Positions 1 through 9,108 of a DNA stretch of 64,000 nt are shown in pieces. The notes below the pieces were generated by a model, which ran no database searches, was not told where the DNA came from, and saw nothing but the letters and a program-made list of their open reading frames with translations. Location: assembly GCA_002718195.1 (NCBI GenBank), contig PBDU01000010.1, positions 1-64,000 on the forward strand. Direction: 5' to 3'. This stretch comes from Methanobacteriota archaeon. GTDB taxonomy: Archaea > Thermoplasmatota > Poseidoniia > Poseidoniales > Poseidoniaceae. Position 1 is the first letter of the stretch. Each line of letters begins with the position of its first letter. The position numbers and the translations under genes are program-made.

Positions 1-8
1 CATCTACT

Positions 9-746
9 ATGCAAAGTGAGCAACAAGAAGACCCAAGGCAACCAAATAACGAGAGTACTACTCTATACATGCATCACGATGGAATAGCAACTGCTTGGTC
101 TCACTTTAACGCGACCGATGATAAGGACGCAATGGAAGGAGAGTATCGCGAAGAGAGCGATAGAAATGTCATAAATGTAGACCTGAGGTTCAGGATGAAC
201 CCTACCCTTGACAAAAGACTCAACATGACTGTAGGTGAACAGGTTTATGCATCGATTACAATCGACATTGCTGGAGATTATACGAATGGAGATAACAACG
301 GTCCTTGTAACAGTGACTGTGATGAACTGAATATCACAATAAAGTACGGGGCAAATGAATTAGTCCAATATCATGCAAGAAATTTGAACCAAGGACTACA
401 AACTGTACAATTCGCACACACCATTACTGAGGAACAGTCAACATGGGATGGACAGAATGCCAACCCTGAGGTTTGGGTCCAAATGAAAATAAAAGGAGAT
501 AGGCAAAACGGAGTAATACCTGGAACAGTAACTGGTAATCCAGCACACTTTGCTATTAAACTTGGAGAGGAATCAAAAGTTGAATTCCCGATAGATGAGT
601 CCTCATGGTCCGAAGAATTCCAAGCAAATGAGCCGATCATTACAGGAGAGGATTCACCTGGATTCGGTCTAATCATCGTTGGAACATCTGTAGCAATGGC
701 TGCAATCGCACTCAACAAGCCTACAAGATTCGAAGACGAAGAATGA
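9..746 (+). CDS. Secreted/cell-surface protein with C-terminal PGF-CTERM-like sorting tail (possibly N-terminally truncated by window edge)
   Basis: ORF 245 aa; C-terminus DSPGFGLIIVGTSVAMAAIALNKPTRFEDEE = PGF motif + hydrophobic helix + charged tail. Confidence 0.6.
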   Translation: MQSEQQEDPRQPNNESTTLYMHHDGIATAWSHFNATDDKDAMEGEYREESDRNVINVDLRFRMNPTLDKRLNMTVGEQVYASITIDIAGDYTNGDNNGPCNSDCDELNITIKYGANELVQYHARNLNQGLQTVQFAHTITEEQSTWDGQNANPEVWVQMKIKGDRQNGVIPGTVTGNPAHFAIKLGEESKVEFPIDESSWSEEFQANEPIITGEDSPGFGLIIVGTSVAMAAIALNKPTRFEDEE

Positions 747-747
747 T

Positions 748-2121
748 TCAAAGAATCTCCAGTATTGATTTGGAGTCTAGTGAAACACTAAATTGTTCAC
801 CATCAGATAGCCTCTTTACACTAGCCTGACCGCTTTCAAGGTCTTTAGGTCCAATAATCACAACATAATCTGCACCTATGCCATCAGCCCAAGAAAATGC
901 CTTACCGATTTTCCTGCCCTTTAATTCAAGTTCTACTCTTTGCCCAGCATTCCTCAACTCAGCAACCATCGAAAGCACACTTGAGGGATCGACATTGAAT
1001 GGAACCACTGCCAATAGGCTGGGTCTTGCCAATTCTCCAGGCACAACCTCTGCTCTTCCACTTGCTTCTGCTTGAGCCTCCAAGGCTAACATTATCCTAT
1101 CAAATCCTAAACCAAAACCACAGGATGGGTCTAAATCTGGTAGTCCAAATAAGTGAAGCAATTTGTAGGAGCCTCCGCCCAATACTTGTCCTTCTCCTCC
1201 TAATGCAGGTACATGGACTTCGAATACCATACCAGTGTAATAATCAAGTCCTCTTGCTACGCAGAGATTAATCTGCAATTCGGGGATTGCAGGGGATAGA
1301 AGTTCAACATAATTGACACAAGATTCCAACTCATCAAGCGCATTTGTGCTCTCAATCCCCAATTTGGAAAGAATCTCTCTTGCTGAGGATAGCGTTTCTT
1401 TACCACCTTCAAGTTCTGCCAACTTTATCAAAAGGTCCAGCGAATCTTTCGAGATTTGGTTCTTTGAAAAGAAGTCAGACAAACCATCCCAATCTGCCTT
1501 GTCTAAGAATCTCATAGCGGTTGCAGTTGCTGGCTCGCTTTGACCTTCAAGCAACTCATCGCTTAGTCCTAAGCCGGTTAGGATGTCTTTGAGTACACCT
1601 ACGTGACCGATTTTCACATACCAATTTTCTAAGCCACAAGCATCGATCATATCCATTGAAAGAGCGATTACCTCAGCCTCAGCCAATGGTCCAGTAGCAC
1701 CAATTAACTCTACTCCGTATTGGAAAAATTCTCTATAGCGACCGGTCTTAAATTCCTCATATCTGAAGCATTGTCCAAAATAAGAAAGACGCAATGGCTT
1801 GGTTTCCATCCTCAACTCATCAGCGATCATTCTCATCACAGGAGCAGTCAGTTCTGGACGAAGTGTTAGGTCCCTCTCCCCTTTGTCTTTGAAAGCATAA
1901 AGTTGTGAAATAACTCCAGGGCCAGATTTTGCCGTGAACAAGTCTAGGGTCTCAAAGATAGGTGTTTGAACGCGATTAAAGCCATGAGCAGAGGCTTTTG
2001 ATTCGAGAAGATTCTCCAAAACCATACGCCTTCGCATAGCCTCTGGTGGGAAGTCTCGTACCCCACGCGCTCTGCTGACCATAAATCTCCCAAACCTAAG
2101 CAATTCATGACTCCTTCGCAA
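748..2121 (-). CDS. hisS: Histidyl-tRNA synthetase
   Basis: Class II aaRS motifs: GVRDFPPEAMRRR, TLRPELTAPVMRM, FRYEEFKTGRYREFFQYGVELIG, ARGLDYYTGMVFEV, GFGLGFDRIMLAL. Confidence 0.95.
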   Translation of the reverse strand: MRRSHELLRFGRFMVSRARGVRDFPPEAMRRRMVLENLLESKASAHGFNRVQTPIFETLDLFTAKSGPGVISQLYAFKDKGERDLTLRPELTAPVMRMIADELRMETKPLRLSYFGQCFRYEEFKTGRYREFFQYGVELIGATGPLAEAEVIALSMDMIDACGLENWYVKIGHVGVLKDILTGLGLSDELLEGQSEPATATAMRFLDKADWDGLSDFFSKNQISKDSLDLLIKLAELEGGKETLSSAREILSKLGIESTNALDELESCVNYVELLSPAIPELQINLCVARGLDYYTGMVFEVHVPALGGEGQVLGGGSYKLLHLFGLPDLDPSCGFGLGFDRIMLALEAQAEASGRAEVVPGELARPSLLAVVPFNVDPSSVLSMVAELRNAGQRVELELKGRKIGKAFSWADGIGADYVVIIGPKDLESGQASVKRLSDGEQFSVSLDSKSILEIL

Positions 2122-2148
2122 GAGGCTGGCAATAAATGACGGTTCTAA

Positions 2149-2547
2149 TCAGTACACAAGTTGAACATCACTTGCAACTGAAAGCTGGATTACACCAGGG
2201 GGTCCACTCCATGTCATCCAATCTGAATATCCCTCAAGCAGCATTTCGTCTGCATTCTCCTTTGTCACTCCATTGGCTGCATGGCTTCCTGTTGAGACAT
2301 ATAGTTCGCTAGAACCAGAAGTTACCTTATTCATCATACTAGAAAGCATACCTGCAGGCATTGGCAGAGTATCCTCTAACATTTTGAAATATGATTTCTG
2401 TAACATCTTTACTCCATTCGCAGCAAAAAATACGCTTACATCATGTCCATCATCAATTGCCTGAGCAGCACATGCCAAGCCAACTACACACTTTGCCAAA
2501 TCAACATCTGGGTCGGTTACAATCTTCACAAATACAGTTTTACCCAT
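2149..2547 (-). CDS. DsrE/DsrF-like family protein
   Basis: KTVFVKIVTDPDVDLAKCVVGLACAAQAIDDGHDVSVFFAANGV resembles DsrE-fold proteins. Confidence 0.6.
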   Translation of the reverse strand: MGKTVFVKIVTDPDVDLAKCVVGLACAAQAIDDGHDVSVFFAANGVKMLQKSYFKMLEDTLPMPAGMLSSMMNKVTSGSSELYVSTGSHAANGVTKENADEMLLEGYSDWMTWSGPPGVIQLSVASDVQLVY

Positions 2548-2640
2548 GATTCTTACCTAAACAATTCAATGTATTACTCTTTCTCATCTTCAAAGAAACT
2601 AACGGTATTGGTTTATGTTCTTCCTATTTGTAACAGGTCC

Positions 2641-3579
2641 ATGGACCAGAGGTTGCACGTAGTCACTGGTGCTTTTGGTTATTCTGGACGTTGGGTTGCC
2701 CATCAACTTCTGGATATAGGAATGAAAGTTAGAACCTTAACAAATGCACTTGGCAGAGACGACCCTTTTGATGGTTCAGTAGAGGTTCACAAATTAGATT
2801 TCAACGATTATGATTCTTTAGTTGAATCACTAAGAGGTGCTGAAGTGCTTTACAATACCTACTGGGTTAGGTATAACAAAAAACACAAGCAATTTGCACA
2901 CAGCTTAGCGGTTGAGAATACAAAAATTCTGTTTGACGCAGCCAAAGAAGCAGGCGTTAAACGCGTAGTACATTTCTCGGTTGCAAATCCAACTAAGGCG
3001 CCAAATTGGACATATTTTGAAGGTAAAGTAAAGGTGGAAAGACTGCTCGAGGAATCTGGACTTTCATACTCAATTCTCAGACCAACCGTTCTATTCGGGG
3101 GGCATCGAAATGTGTTGATTAACAACATTGCCTGGATGCTTCGAAGATTCCCGGTGTTTGGAGTATTTGGAATGGGTAATTATCCAATTCAGCCAGTTCA
3201 TGTAAAGGACGTTGCTAAAGTTGCAATAGAAGAGGGGCAAGGTAGTGAAAACACCGTAGTAGATGTTACAGGACCTGAGACTTTTACCTACAAGCAATAC
3301 ATCAGACTACTAGTTGATTCAATGGGAATAAGAAGGCTAATTCTTCCTATGCCACCTGTCTTAACTTGGGCTTTTGGAAGAGTCCTTGGATGGGTGCTTC
3401 AGGACCATGTTATCACAATGGCAGAGATCAAGGGTTTACGTCAAGGCCTCATGGCTTCTAATGCTCCACATAATGGAGAGCGTAAGTTCAGTGATTGGAT
3501 TGCTGAGCATGGTTCATCCTTTGGTAAAAGATATCAAAATGATCTAAAGGAAAGGAAGTACAAACAATTGAATTCCTGA
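2641..3579 (+). CDS. NAD(P)-binding SDR/NmrA-like epimerase (atypical SDR)
   Basis: Starts MDQRLHVVTGAFGYSGRWVAHQLLDIG (Rossmann TGxxGxxG-like); ILRPTVLFGG; ORF-track start at 2443 is upstream of likely ATG. Confidence 0.75.
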   Translation: MDQRLHVVTGAFGYSGRWVAHQLLDIGMKVRTLTNALGRDDPFDGSVEVHKLDFNDYDSLVESLRGAEVLYNTYWVRYNKKHKQFAHSLAVENTKILFDAAKEAGVKRVVHFSVANPTKAPNWTYFEGKVKVERLLEESGLSYSILRPTVLFGGHRNVLINNIAWMLRRFPVFGVFGMGNYPIQPVHVKDVAKVAIEEGQGSENTVVDVTGPETFTYKQYIRLLVDSMGIRRLILPMPPVLTWAFGRVLGWVLQDHVITMAEIKGLRQGLMASNAPHNGERKFSDWIAEHGSSFGKRYQNDLKERKYKQLNS

Positions 3580-3593
3580 ATATAAAGGAGAAT

Positions 3594-4526
3594 TTGTTCA
3601 TAAAATTACAAACGCATCTATTTCAATCAATGGTCAGTAGATTAATCGTGAATGTAGGTTCTATTTTCGATGCCTACCTAGGCGAAAAAGCGGATAAAAA
3701 GGTTCGTAGGCTATCGATTAATTCTGCAATTTTCGGTTTCATCATGCACCTTTTGATTTGTCTGCTATTCCAACTCGACTTGATTGACCTAAATTCAGAA
3801 ACGAGTAAATTGTTTGACTCTTATCTCGATTCTCTATACACTCCATTTTCCATATTCTTAGCCTATGAAGTGTATGAATTAATCAGAACTATACCAGAGT
3901 CATTTTCTAATGCGATTGGAAAACAATTTGAAATAATCACATTGCTTGTAGTGCGAGATATTCTCAAAAGACTCTCAGACATTGACGCTTCAGCGATTTC
4001 AACAATCGATGAGAGCATTGGCATTCTGGCTATTGAGTGCCTTGCCTTCGTTGTATTATTTGCAACTGCACTTTTCTTTAACAGGTCTAAGCGAGATGTT
4101 AACGACGGCGAACATGAAAATGAGGAATTACACAGGTTTATTCTAAGAAAAAAGCAATTAGCGATTATTCTGTTATTCGTATATTTAGCAATAGCACTAT
4201 ACTCAATATCGTCATGGTCATATGGCGTATTCAACGGCAACGGCAGTACAAATAGAACCATTTTCTTCTTAGATTTCTTCACCGCATTAATTCTTGCAGA
4301 TATTCTGATTCTGCTAATTTCGTATCAATATATCACTGAATTCTCTAATCTAGCAAGGAATACTGGGTTCATTCTCTCAACAGTGATTCTTAGAGTAGCG
4401 ATTGCTTCACCCGGTGTATCTGGAGCGATAATGTTCATCCTTGCTGGATTCTTAGGATCAATCGTTCTATTCTCAGGTATTTCATTCGAGAGAAGCGTGA
4501 CTAGGGGCTACAGTGAAGCGGAATAA
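3594..4526 (+). CDS. Multi-pass membrane protein of unknown function
   Basis: Several hydrophobic segments; TTG start preceded by GGAG. Confidence 0.55.
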   Translation: MFIKLQTHLFQSMVSRLIVNVGSIFDAYLGEKADKKVRRLSINSAIFGFIMHLLICLLFQLDLIDLNSETSKLFDSYLDSLYTPFSIFLAYEVYELIRTIPESFSNAIGKQFEIITLLVVRDILKRLSDIDASAISTIDESIGILAIECLAFVVLFATALFFNRSKRDVNDGEHENEELHRFILRKKQLAIILLFVYLAIALYSISSWSYGVFNGNGSTNRTIFFLDFFTALILADILILLISYQYITEFSNLARNTGFILSTVILRVAIASPGVSGAIMFILAGFLGSIVLFSGISFERSVTRGYSEAE

Positions 4527-4527
4527 A

Positions 4528-5820
4528 TCAAACTTTGATTTCATCATCGATATGGAAAATCAGAAGTTCGTCAAACTTACTAGATTGGGTTTTAGTCGGT
4601 AACTCTCCATTTCCATAAATGATGGATGCAACTCTTGAGCAGTCATTCGTTTCCAACTTACTTTCTATGGCTTCAAAGGCATTAGATTTATCTCCAGACC
4701 ATCTGATTTTACTATTCGGATTCTGATTACTTGACACTGAAATCAATTTTTGACCCAGCATGGGACAAATTCTTCTTGCCTTTTTCTCATGTTTATCCCT
4801 CAATATGACCGTGTAATTATTCAACCACAACCAATGAAGATGGTCAAATATATTTGCTTTGACTGTTCTTATCCCAGGTTTTTTCTCATATTTTTTAATT
4901 GAGTCATCTAGATATGTTTGATCTCCTCTCTTGATTGATTTGCCATATTCTACATAATCAAGGACTGAGGTTTCGACCGCTGGATAATCAGACCACATAG
5001 GAGAGCCGAACTCGATATGATTCCTCCACATTTCATGGTAGTGATCTGGACTTATGGAGTGTATATGAGAGAACTTTTGTCTGCCCTTTGAAAGAATGTT
5101 GCTGAATAACCAATTTCTGCAAGAGTACTCGGGAATAACTCCTTTCACCCATTCAGAAAATTGTACAGATTTGTCCATTTCATTGTGAATTTTGAATACA
5201 AAGGCAGTTGAGGATTTGTGAAGTGCAATATCAGTTAGGTTAAGCCACTCAGCTCTTCCAAGATATTCCACTTTACCCCCAAGGCTTTCCTGTTTTAATT
5301 TATGAGACCAATTCTCCACCTCATTGGAATGATTGAAATTCTTCAAATCAAAGATTAGAAGACCTCCGTCTACAACGTTTTCAGATATCTTTTCCAGATA
5401 GGATTTGACATCCATCCTGCCTTCGTGGAATAGCGCATAGGGGTAATCATCGTAGTAAATATCGACCAAGGGTAGAGTATCCAAGGTCTGTCTTGCATCA
5501 CCCTCTATGTGAATTTGCCTGTGGTTAACCTCGAGTTGTGAGTTGTGATATACTTGACCTTCATATCTATTCATGTCACCAAATCTTGTGAAATATTGAT
5601 ATCCGGATTCATACCTGAACATCTCTGGATAAGCAGGCCCGATATCATTGCAAATGTGAATGAATTCAGCGCCTATATCCAACAGTAACTGCCATGAAGA
5701 TGCATAATTTCTATCACATGCTGGATGGAAAAGCAATAGCGGTCTATCCTTTCTCACATTTACATCTAAACCGATTGTGGCAAGAGTTCCATCTGTGGTC
5801 TCCTTGAAGAATACAGTCAC
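4528..5820 (-). CDS. Hypothetical protein, possible Rossmann/methyltransferase-like N-terminal half
   Basis: 430 aa ORF; VDIYYDDYPYALFHEGRMDVKSYLEKISENVVDGGLLIFDLKNF resembles a class I MTase DD/GG region; ATGA overlap with upstream ORF. Confidence 0.45.
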   Translation of the reverse strand: MTVFFKETTDGTLATIGLDVNVRKDRPLLLFHPACDRNYASSWQLLLDIGAEFIHICNDIGPAYPEMFRYESGYQYFTRFGDMNRYEGQVYHNSQLEVNHRQIHIEGDARQTLDTLPLVDIYYDDYPYALFHEGRMDVKSYLEKISENVVDGGLLIFDLKNFNHSNEVENWSHKLKQESLGGKVEYLGRAEWLNLTDIALHKSSTAFVFKIHNEMDKSVQFSEWVKGVIPEYSCRNWLFSNILSKGRQKFSHIHSISPDHYHEMWRNHIEFGSPMWSDYPAVETSVLDYVEYGKSIKRGDQTYLDDSIKKYEKKPGIRTVKANIFDHLHWLWLNNYTVILRDKHEKKARRICPMLGQKLISVSSNQNPNSKIRWSGDKSNAFEAIESKLETNDCSRVASIIYGNGELPTKTQSSKFDELLIFHIDDEIKV

Positions 5821-6965
5821 TTCATCTCCTCCGCAATCATGGCCCTGATTTTCTTTTCGTAGGCTTGCCTTTCTGCCCTGTAATCCTGCATTGTGTATGA
5901 GTCCTCATAGTGTGGGTCTGGCCATTCTTTTTCTTGCCAGAATCTCATAGCAATACTGATTGTCGATTCAATCGCTGCCCTCCTTGCAAAACCTTCAGAC
6001 ATGATCGTTTGAATCATGGAGATAATTCTCTCAATTCCTGCCTTGAATTCTTCACCAGTTGTTGGATTGATTTCCCATGTGAATTCATTGACAATGTATT
6101 CTTCAAATCCAAAAGGAATCCAAGATTCCCATCTATCTTTGGAACAATAGCCATTTTTCTCAAACCATTTATTGGATGGATAAAATGAGTTAATCGCTAT
6201 GTTCTTAGCAAAATCACAACTGATTATCGAGCAAGAGATTTGTTTATTCTCATACTCCATATTTCCCTCATCAGGCATCATCTTGATTTCAAATGTTATC
6301 TCTATACCGTTGTTTTGAATAGTTATTTCATTTCCATCAATCTTGAAATTATTTTTGCTGATTTCATTGAACATAGACTCCCACGCAGAAGCAGATTTAT
6401 CTGTCTCGATATTATCATGATAGAACATGAATGGAGCTTTTTCGGAACTAAATAATCCATTTTCAGCCCTGATTTTATTCATTATTTCATATAATTTCCA
6501 CTCTTCAAACATTGATTGAAATGTTCTATGTTTACTGAATTCATACTCATTCCAATGCTCCTCCATTCTAGCATTCATGTATAAGTCAACCCAGATTGAA
6601 TCATCTTCAATCAATAATTGAATCAATTTCTCGAATTTCTCAAACTTATCCTTACCTCCAATTCCTGTAACTATACAGCCTGGATTATCTATGCCACTTT
6701 GAAATTCATAACCTGCGATTTCCTTCATGGAAATATCAGGTACATTTGGCACAGGTAACAAGTTAGCACCTGTCCCTATAACCTGAGAAACAGTAGTGTG
6801 ATGCTTGTCTGAATTATCGAATAATTTCTTTTCATCAACATTGAATCCCCAAACGGTTCCATTATTTCCAAAAATTAGGAATGAACCTTTCTTGTATCTT
6901 CCATCTGTCTTTCTTACGTCTGCTTTTATTTTCTCATATCTTTCTTCTTTACTCATTTTGTTCAC
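5817..6965 (-). CDS. Hypothetical protein, no recognised domain
   Basis: 382 aa ORF, overlaps neighbours on both sides as in an operon. Confidence 0.6.
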   Translation of the reverse strand: MNKMSKEERYEKIKADVRKTDGRYKKGSFLIFGNNGTVWGFNVDEKKLFDNSDKHHTTVSQVIGTGANLLPVPNVPDISMKEIAGYEFQSGIDNPGCIVTGIGGKDKFEKFEKLIQLLIEDDSIWVDLYMNARMEEHWNEYEFSKHRTFQSMFEEWKLYEIMNKIRAENGLFSSEKAPFMFYHDNIETDKSASAWESMFNEISKNNFKIDGNEITIQNNGIEITFEIKMMPDEGNMEYENKQISCSIISCDFAKNIAINSFYPSNKWFEKNGYCSKDRWESWIPFGFEEYIVNEFTWEINPTTGEEFKAGIERIISMIQTIMSEGFARRAAIESTISIAMRFWQEKEWPDPHYEDSYTMQDYRAERQAYEKKIRAMIAEEMK

Positions 6966-7410
6966 CTCCTTGCGAAATAATTTGGCTCATTTTGAAACCT
7001 CTTCTAATTCCATGATTTCTATTTGGATGACATACCTTACACCTAGAATCAAAACACGGCCAAGAGTAGTCATTACCGATTTGATCGACATATCCAGTAT
7101 CGACCATTTTTTGCCAGAATGGTCTTGAATGGTCCCATGTATCAACCCAAATGAATGAATTAGGGAAATTCTCTCTAATCATTTTCATCATTTGTGTTCC
7201 CATACCTTTTCTTCTGTTTCCATACTCAAAAATTTGGAATGCGTGGATTTCTATGGATAAGAAATCATCATGCGTGATTATCATACATCTAGCTTGTGGC
7301 ATGAAATTTGAGATTACAAACCACTTGCCTGAATCAGCGTTAACACCAGTATATGGAATCATTAACACTCTTTGTTTAGACTTGTTTTGCTGCTTTTGTT
7401 GTTCTATCAT
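6949..7410 (-). CDS. GNAT-like N-acetyltransferase
   Basis: EIHAFQIFEYGNRRKGMGTQMMKMIREN resembles GNAT motif A (RxxGxG); start moved to ATG 7410 because ORF-track start lies in the tRNA. Confidence 0.6.
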   Translation of the reverse strand: MIEQQKQQNKSKQRVLMIPYTGVNADSGKWFVISNFMPQARCMIITHDDFLSIEIHAFQIFEYGNRRKGMGTQMMKMIRENFPNSFIWVDTWDHSRPFWQKMVDTGYVDQIGNDYSWPCFDSRCKVCHPNRNHGIRRGFKMSQIISQGGEQNE

Positions 7411-7433
7411 ATTAATACCTCGTACACAGAAAA

Positions 7434-7508
7434 TGGCGAGGGTACCCGGAGTCGAACCGAGATCAAAGGCTTCGAAGGCCCCTATGCTATCCATTACACC
7501 ATACCCCC
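7434..7508 (-). tRNA. tRNA-Arg (anticodon TCG), CCA encoded
   Basis: Minus strand GGGGGTATGGTGTAATGGATAGCATAGGGGCCTTCGAAGCCTTTGATCTCGGTTCGACTCCGGGTACCCTCGCCA; acceptor GGGGGTA/TACCCTC, anticodon loop CTTCGAA, T-loop GTTCGACTC. Confidence 0.93.
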
Positions 7509-7730
7509 AAAAATCGGGGTGTGCAAGACCACTGTGTTGCTAATCTGCTACCCCTTATTCACGCTATTTTCCGGCGCAGGAATTTCTTGTTGTAGGCACT
7601 CGTGGTCATGCTGGTTCACTTCCGAAGACATATGTCAGTACCGCCATGGATATATAAATATTAAACACTATTTGATTAACAATTAAAATTCCATTGCGGA
7701 AAATTGTACAAAGACCAAAATACCTAGATT

Positions 7731-7922
7731 TCACTCATTTGGTTTGAATCCCATATCATCTAGGAATGCTTGATAATCCTCATTATTGTCAAATTCTAGT
7801 GGAATTACCATTATTTCATCACAGTCTTGACACTGATATCTTTGCCCTACCATGAATCCCATGTACGGGTATACGCGGATGCTTCCACAATTGACACACA
7901 CTCGAAATGATGGAGTCTTCAT
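7731..7922 (-). CDS. Small zinc-ribbon protein
   Basis: Two CxxC pairs: CVNCGS...YQCQDCDE; start at MKTPSF or upstream 7958. Confidence 0.55.
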   Translation of the reverse strand: MKTPSFRVCVNCGSIRVYPYMGFMVGQRYQCQDCDEIMVIPLEFDNNEDYQAFLDDMGFKPNE

Positions 7923-7941
7923 TACTAAACCCACTTCATTC

Positions 7942-8229
7942 TCATTCTTCAAGTGCATCTTTTAATTCTTGAACATCTATTCTATAATCTTGGTTAGAAT
8001 CCAAGTCCTTGATTATGTTAGAAACCTGTATGAAAGTCAATCCTTCCATTGCTTCTCTCATAGCCTTGCTAAGTTCTGGTCCATCGACTTTCCCATCACC
8101 ATCGGCATCTATTTTACCAAAGAATTCTTCGACGCTCATGCCTTTTGCATCGATAATTTTCTTTAGTTCAGCCATAATCTCTCTGGTGCTCATATCCTCT
8201 GTGCTCATACCCGTGGGTTGACGAGGCAT
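7942..8229 (-). CDS. EF-hand calcium-binding protein
   Basis: Two EF loops: DADGDGKVDGPE and DSNQDYRIDVQE; start MPRQPTG at 8229. Confidence 0.75.
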   Translation of the reverse strand: MPRQPTGMSTEDMSTREIMAELKKIIDAKGMSVEEFFGKIDADGDGKVDGPELSKAMREAMEGLTFIQVSNIIKDLDSNQDYRIDVQELKDALEE

Positions 8230-8249
8230 GACAAAATAGTTACCACGAA

Positions 8250-9107
8250 TTATTCCCAAGGAACGCCCCATTCATCCTCATCAGTTGTTTTGGAGTTTTC
8301 TTCTGACCACTCATTCTCAACACTAGAAAAAGGATCACCCTGACTCTCGTATTCAGTAACTTCAAGGGGTGGAATTTTCCCATCTTTATCCTCTTTAACT
8401 TCACCTGTTTCTTCAATCTCTTCTTCAGGCTCATCAATTTTATCTTCATCTGAATTATTTGACTTATTCTCATGTTCAAGTAATTCCAAATTGGGTGCTT
8501 CAGGTATGTCTTGCTCGACATTTGGTGCTTCTCCTTTAGCAATGGATTGAATCTTTTCAATCAACTCCCAATCAGGCTCCACGGTGTTAAATTGTATCTC
8601 AGCATCTGCTTTACCAGTCTCGATTTCTGGTGCATCACTTCTTACCTTTGTCACGTCAGAGGCTGCAAGTAAATCATCAACATTCATTTGCTCATCAACA
8701 TCATCCTTTACAACTACTTTTGACAAATCAGCTGAACTTTGCTCTGATTCTTGGCGCACAGATTTTACCTCGGTTTTGGATACTTCTATTTCTGACATCC
8801 CTAGACTTGACCATGCATTTGCAACATCAACTGAATTGACTGCTTCTGCCCTTTTTCTAGCATCTATTTTTGCAAGTGCTTTTGACGCTGCTTCTTTGGC
8901 TACCTTCTCTTGGTCGCGCATTTCTTTTTCTATCTGAGCCCACATCTGAGCTTCTTCCTTTTGCTTAGCCTTCGTCTCTTCGAATTCTATCTGTTCATCA
9001 CTTGGTCTATCGAATTTTTTCCAAAACCACCAAACTATTGGAATTAGAATTATGGCTATCACTAAACCAGTAACCAGTGCCTCAACGAGGTCGTTCAGGA
9101 TTACCAC
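8250..9107 (-). CDS. Membrane-anchored acidic/coiled-coil protein
   Basis: N-terminal TM helix (ALVTGLVIAIILIPIVWWFW) then charged, Glu-rich region. Confidence 0.65.
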   Translation of the reverse strand: MVILNDLVEALVTGLVIAIILIPIVWWFWKKFDRPSDEQIEFEETKAKQKEEAQMWAQIEKEMRDQEKVAKEAASKALAKIDARKRAEAVNSVDVANAWSSLGMSEIEVSKTEVKSVRQESEQSSADLSKVVVKDDVDEQMNVDDLLAASDVTKVRSDAPEIETGKADAEIQFNTVEPDWELIEKIQSIAKGEAPNVEQDIPEAPNLELLEHENKSNNSDEDKIDEPEEEIEETGEVKEDKDGKIPPLEVTEYESQGDPFSSVENEWSEENSKTTDEDEWGVPWE

Positions 9108-9108
9108 C

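Noticed and set aside
7372-7686. 104-aa + ORF spanning tRNA-Arg
   Set aside because: Overlaps a confident tRNA and a TATA-like promoter on the opposite strand.
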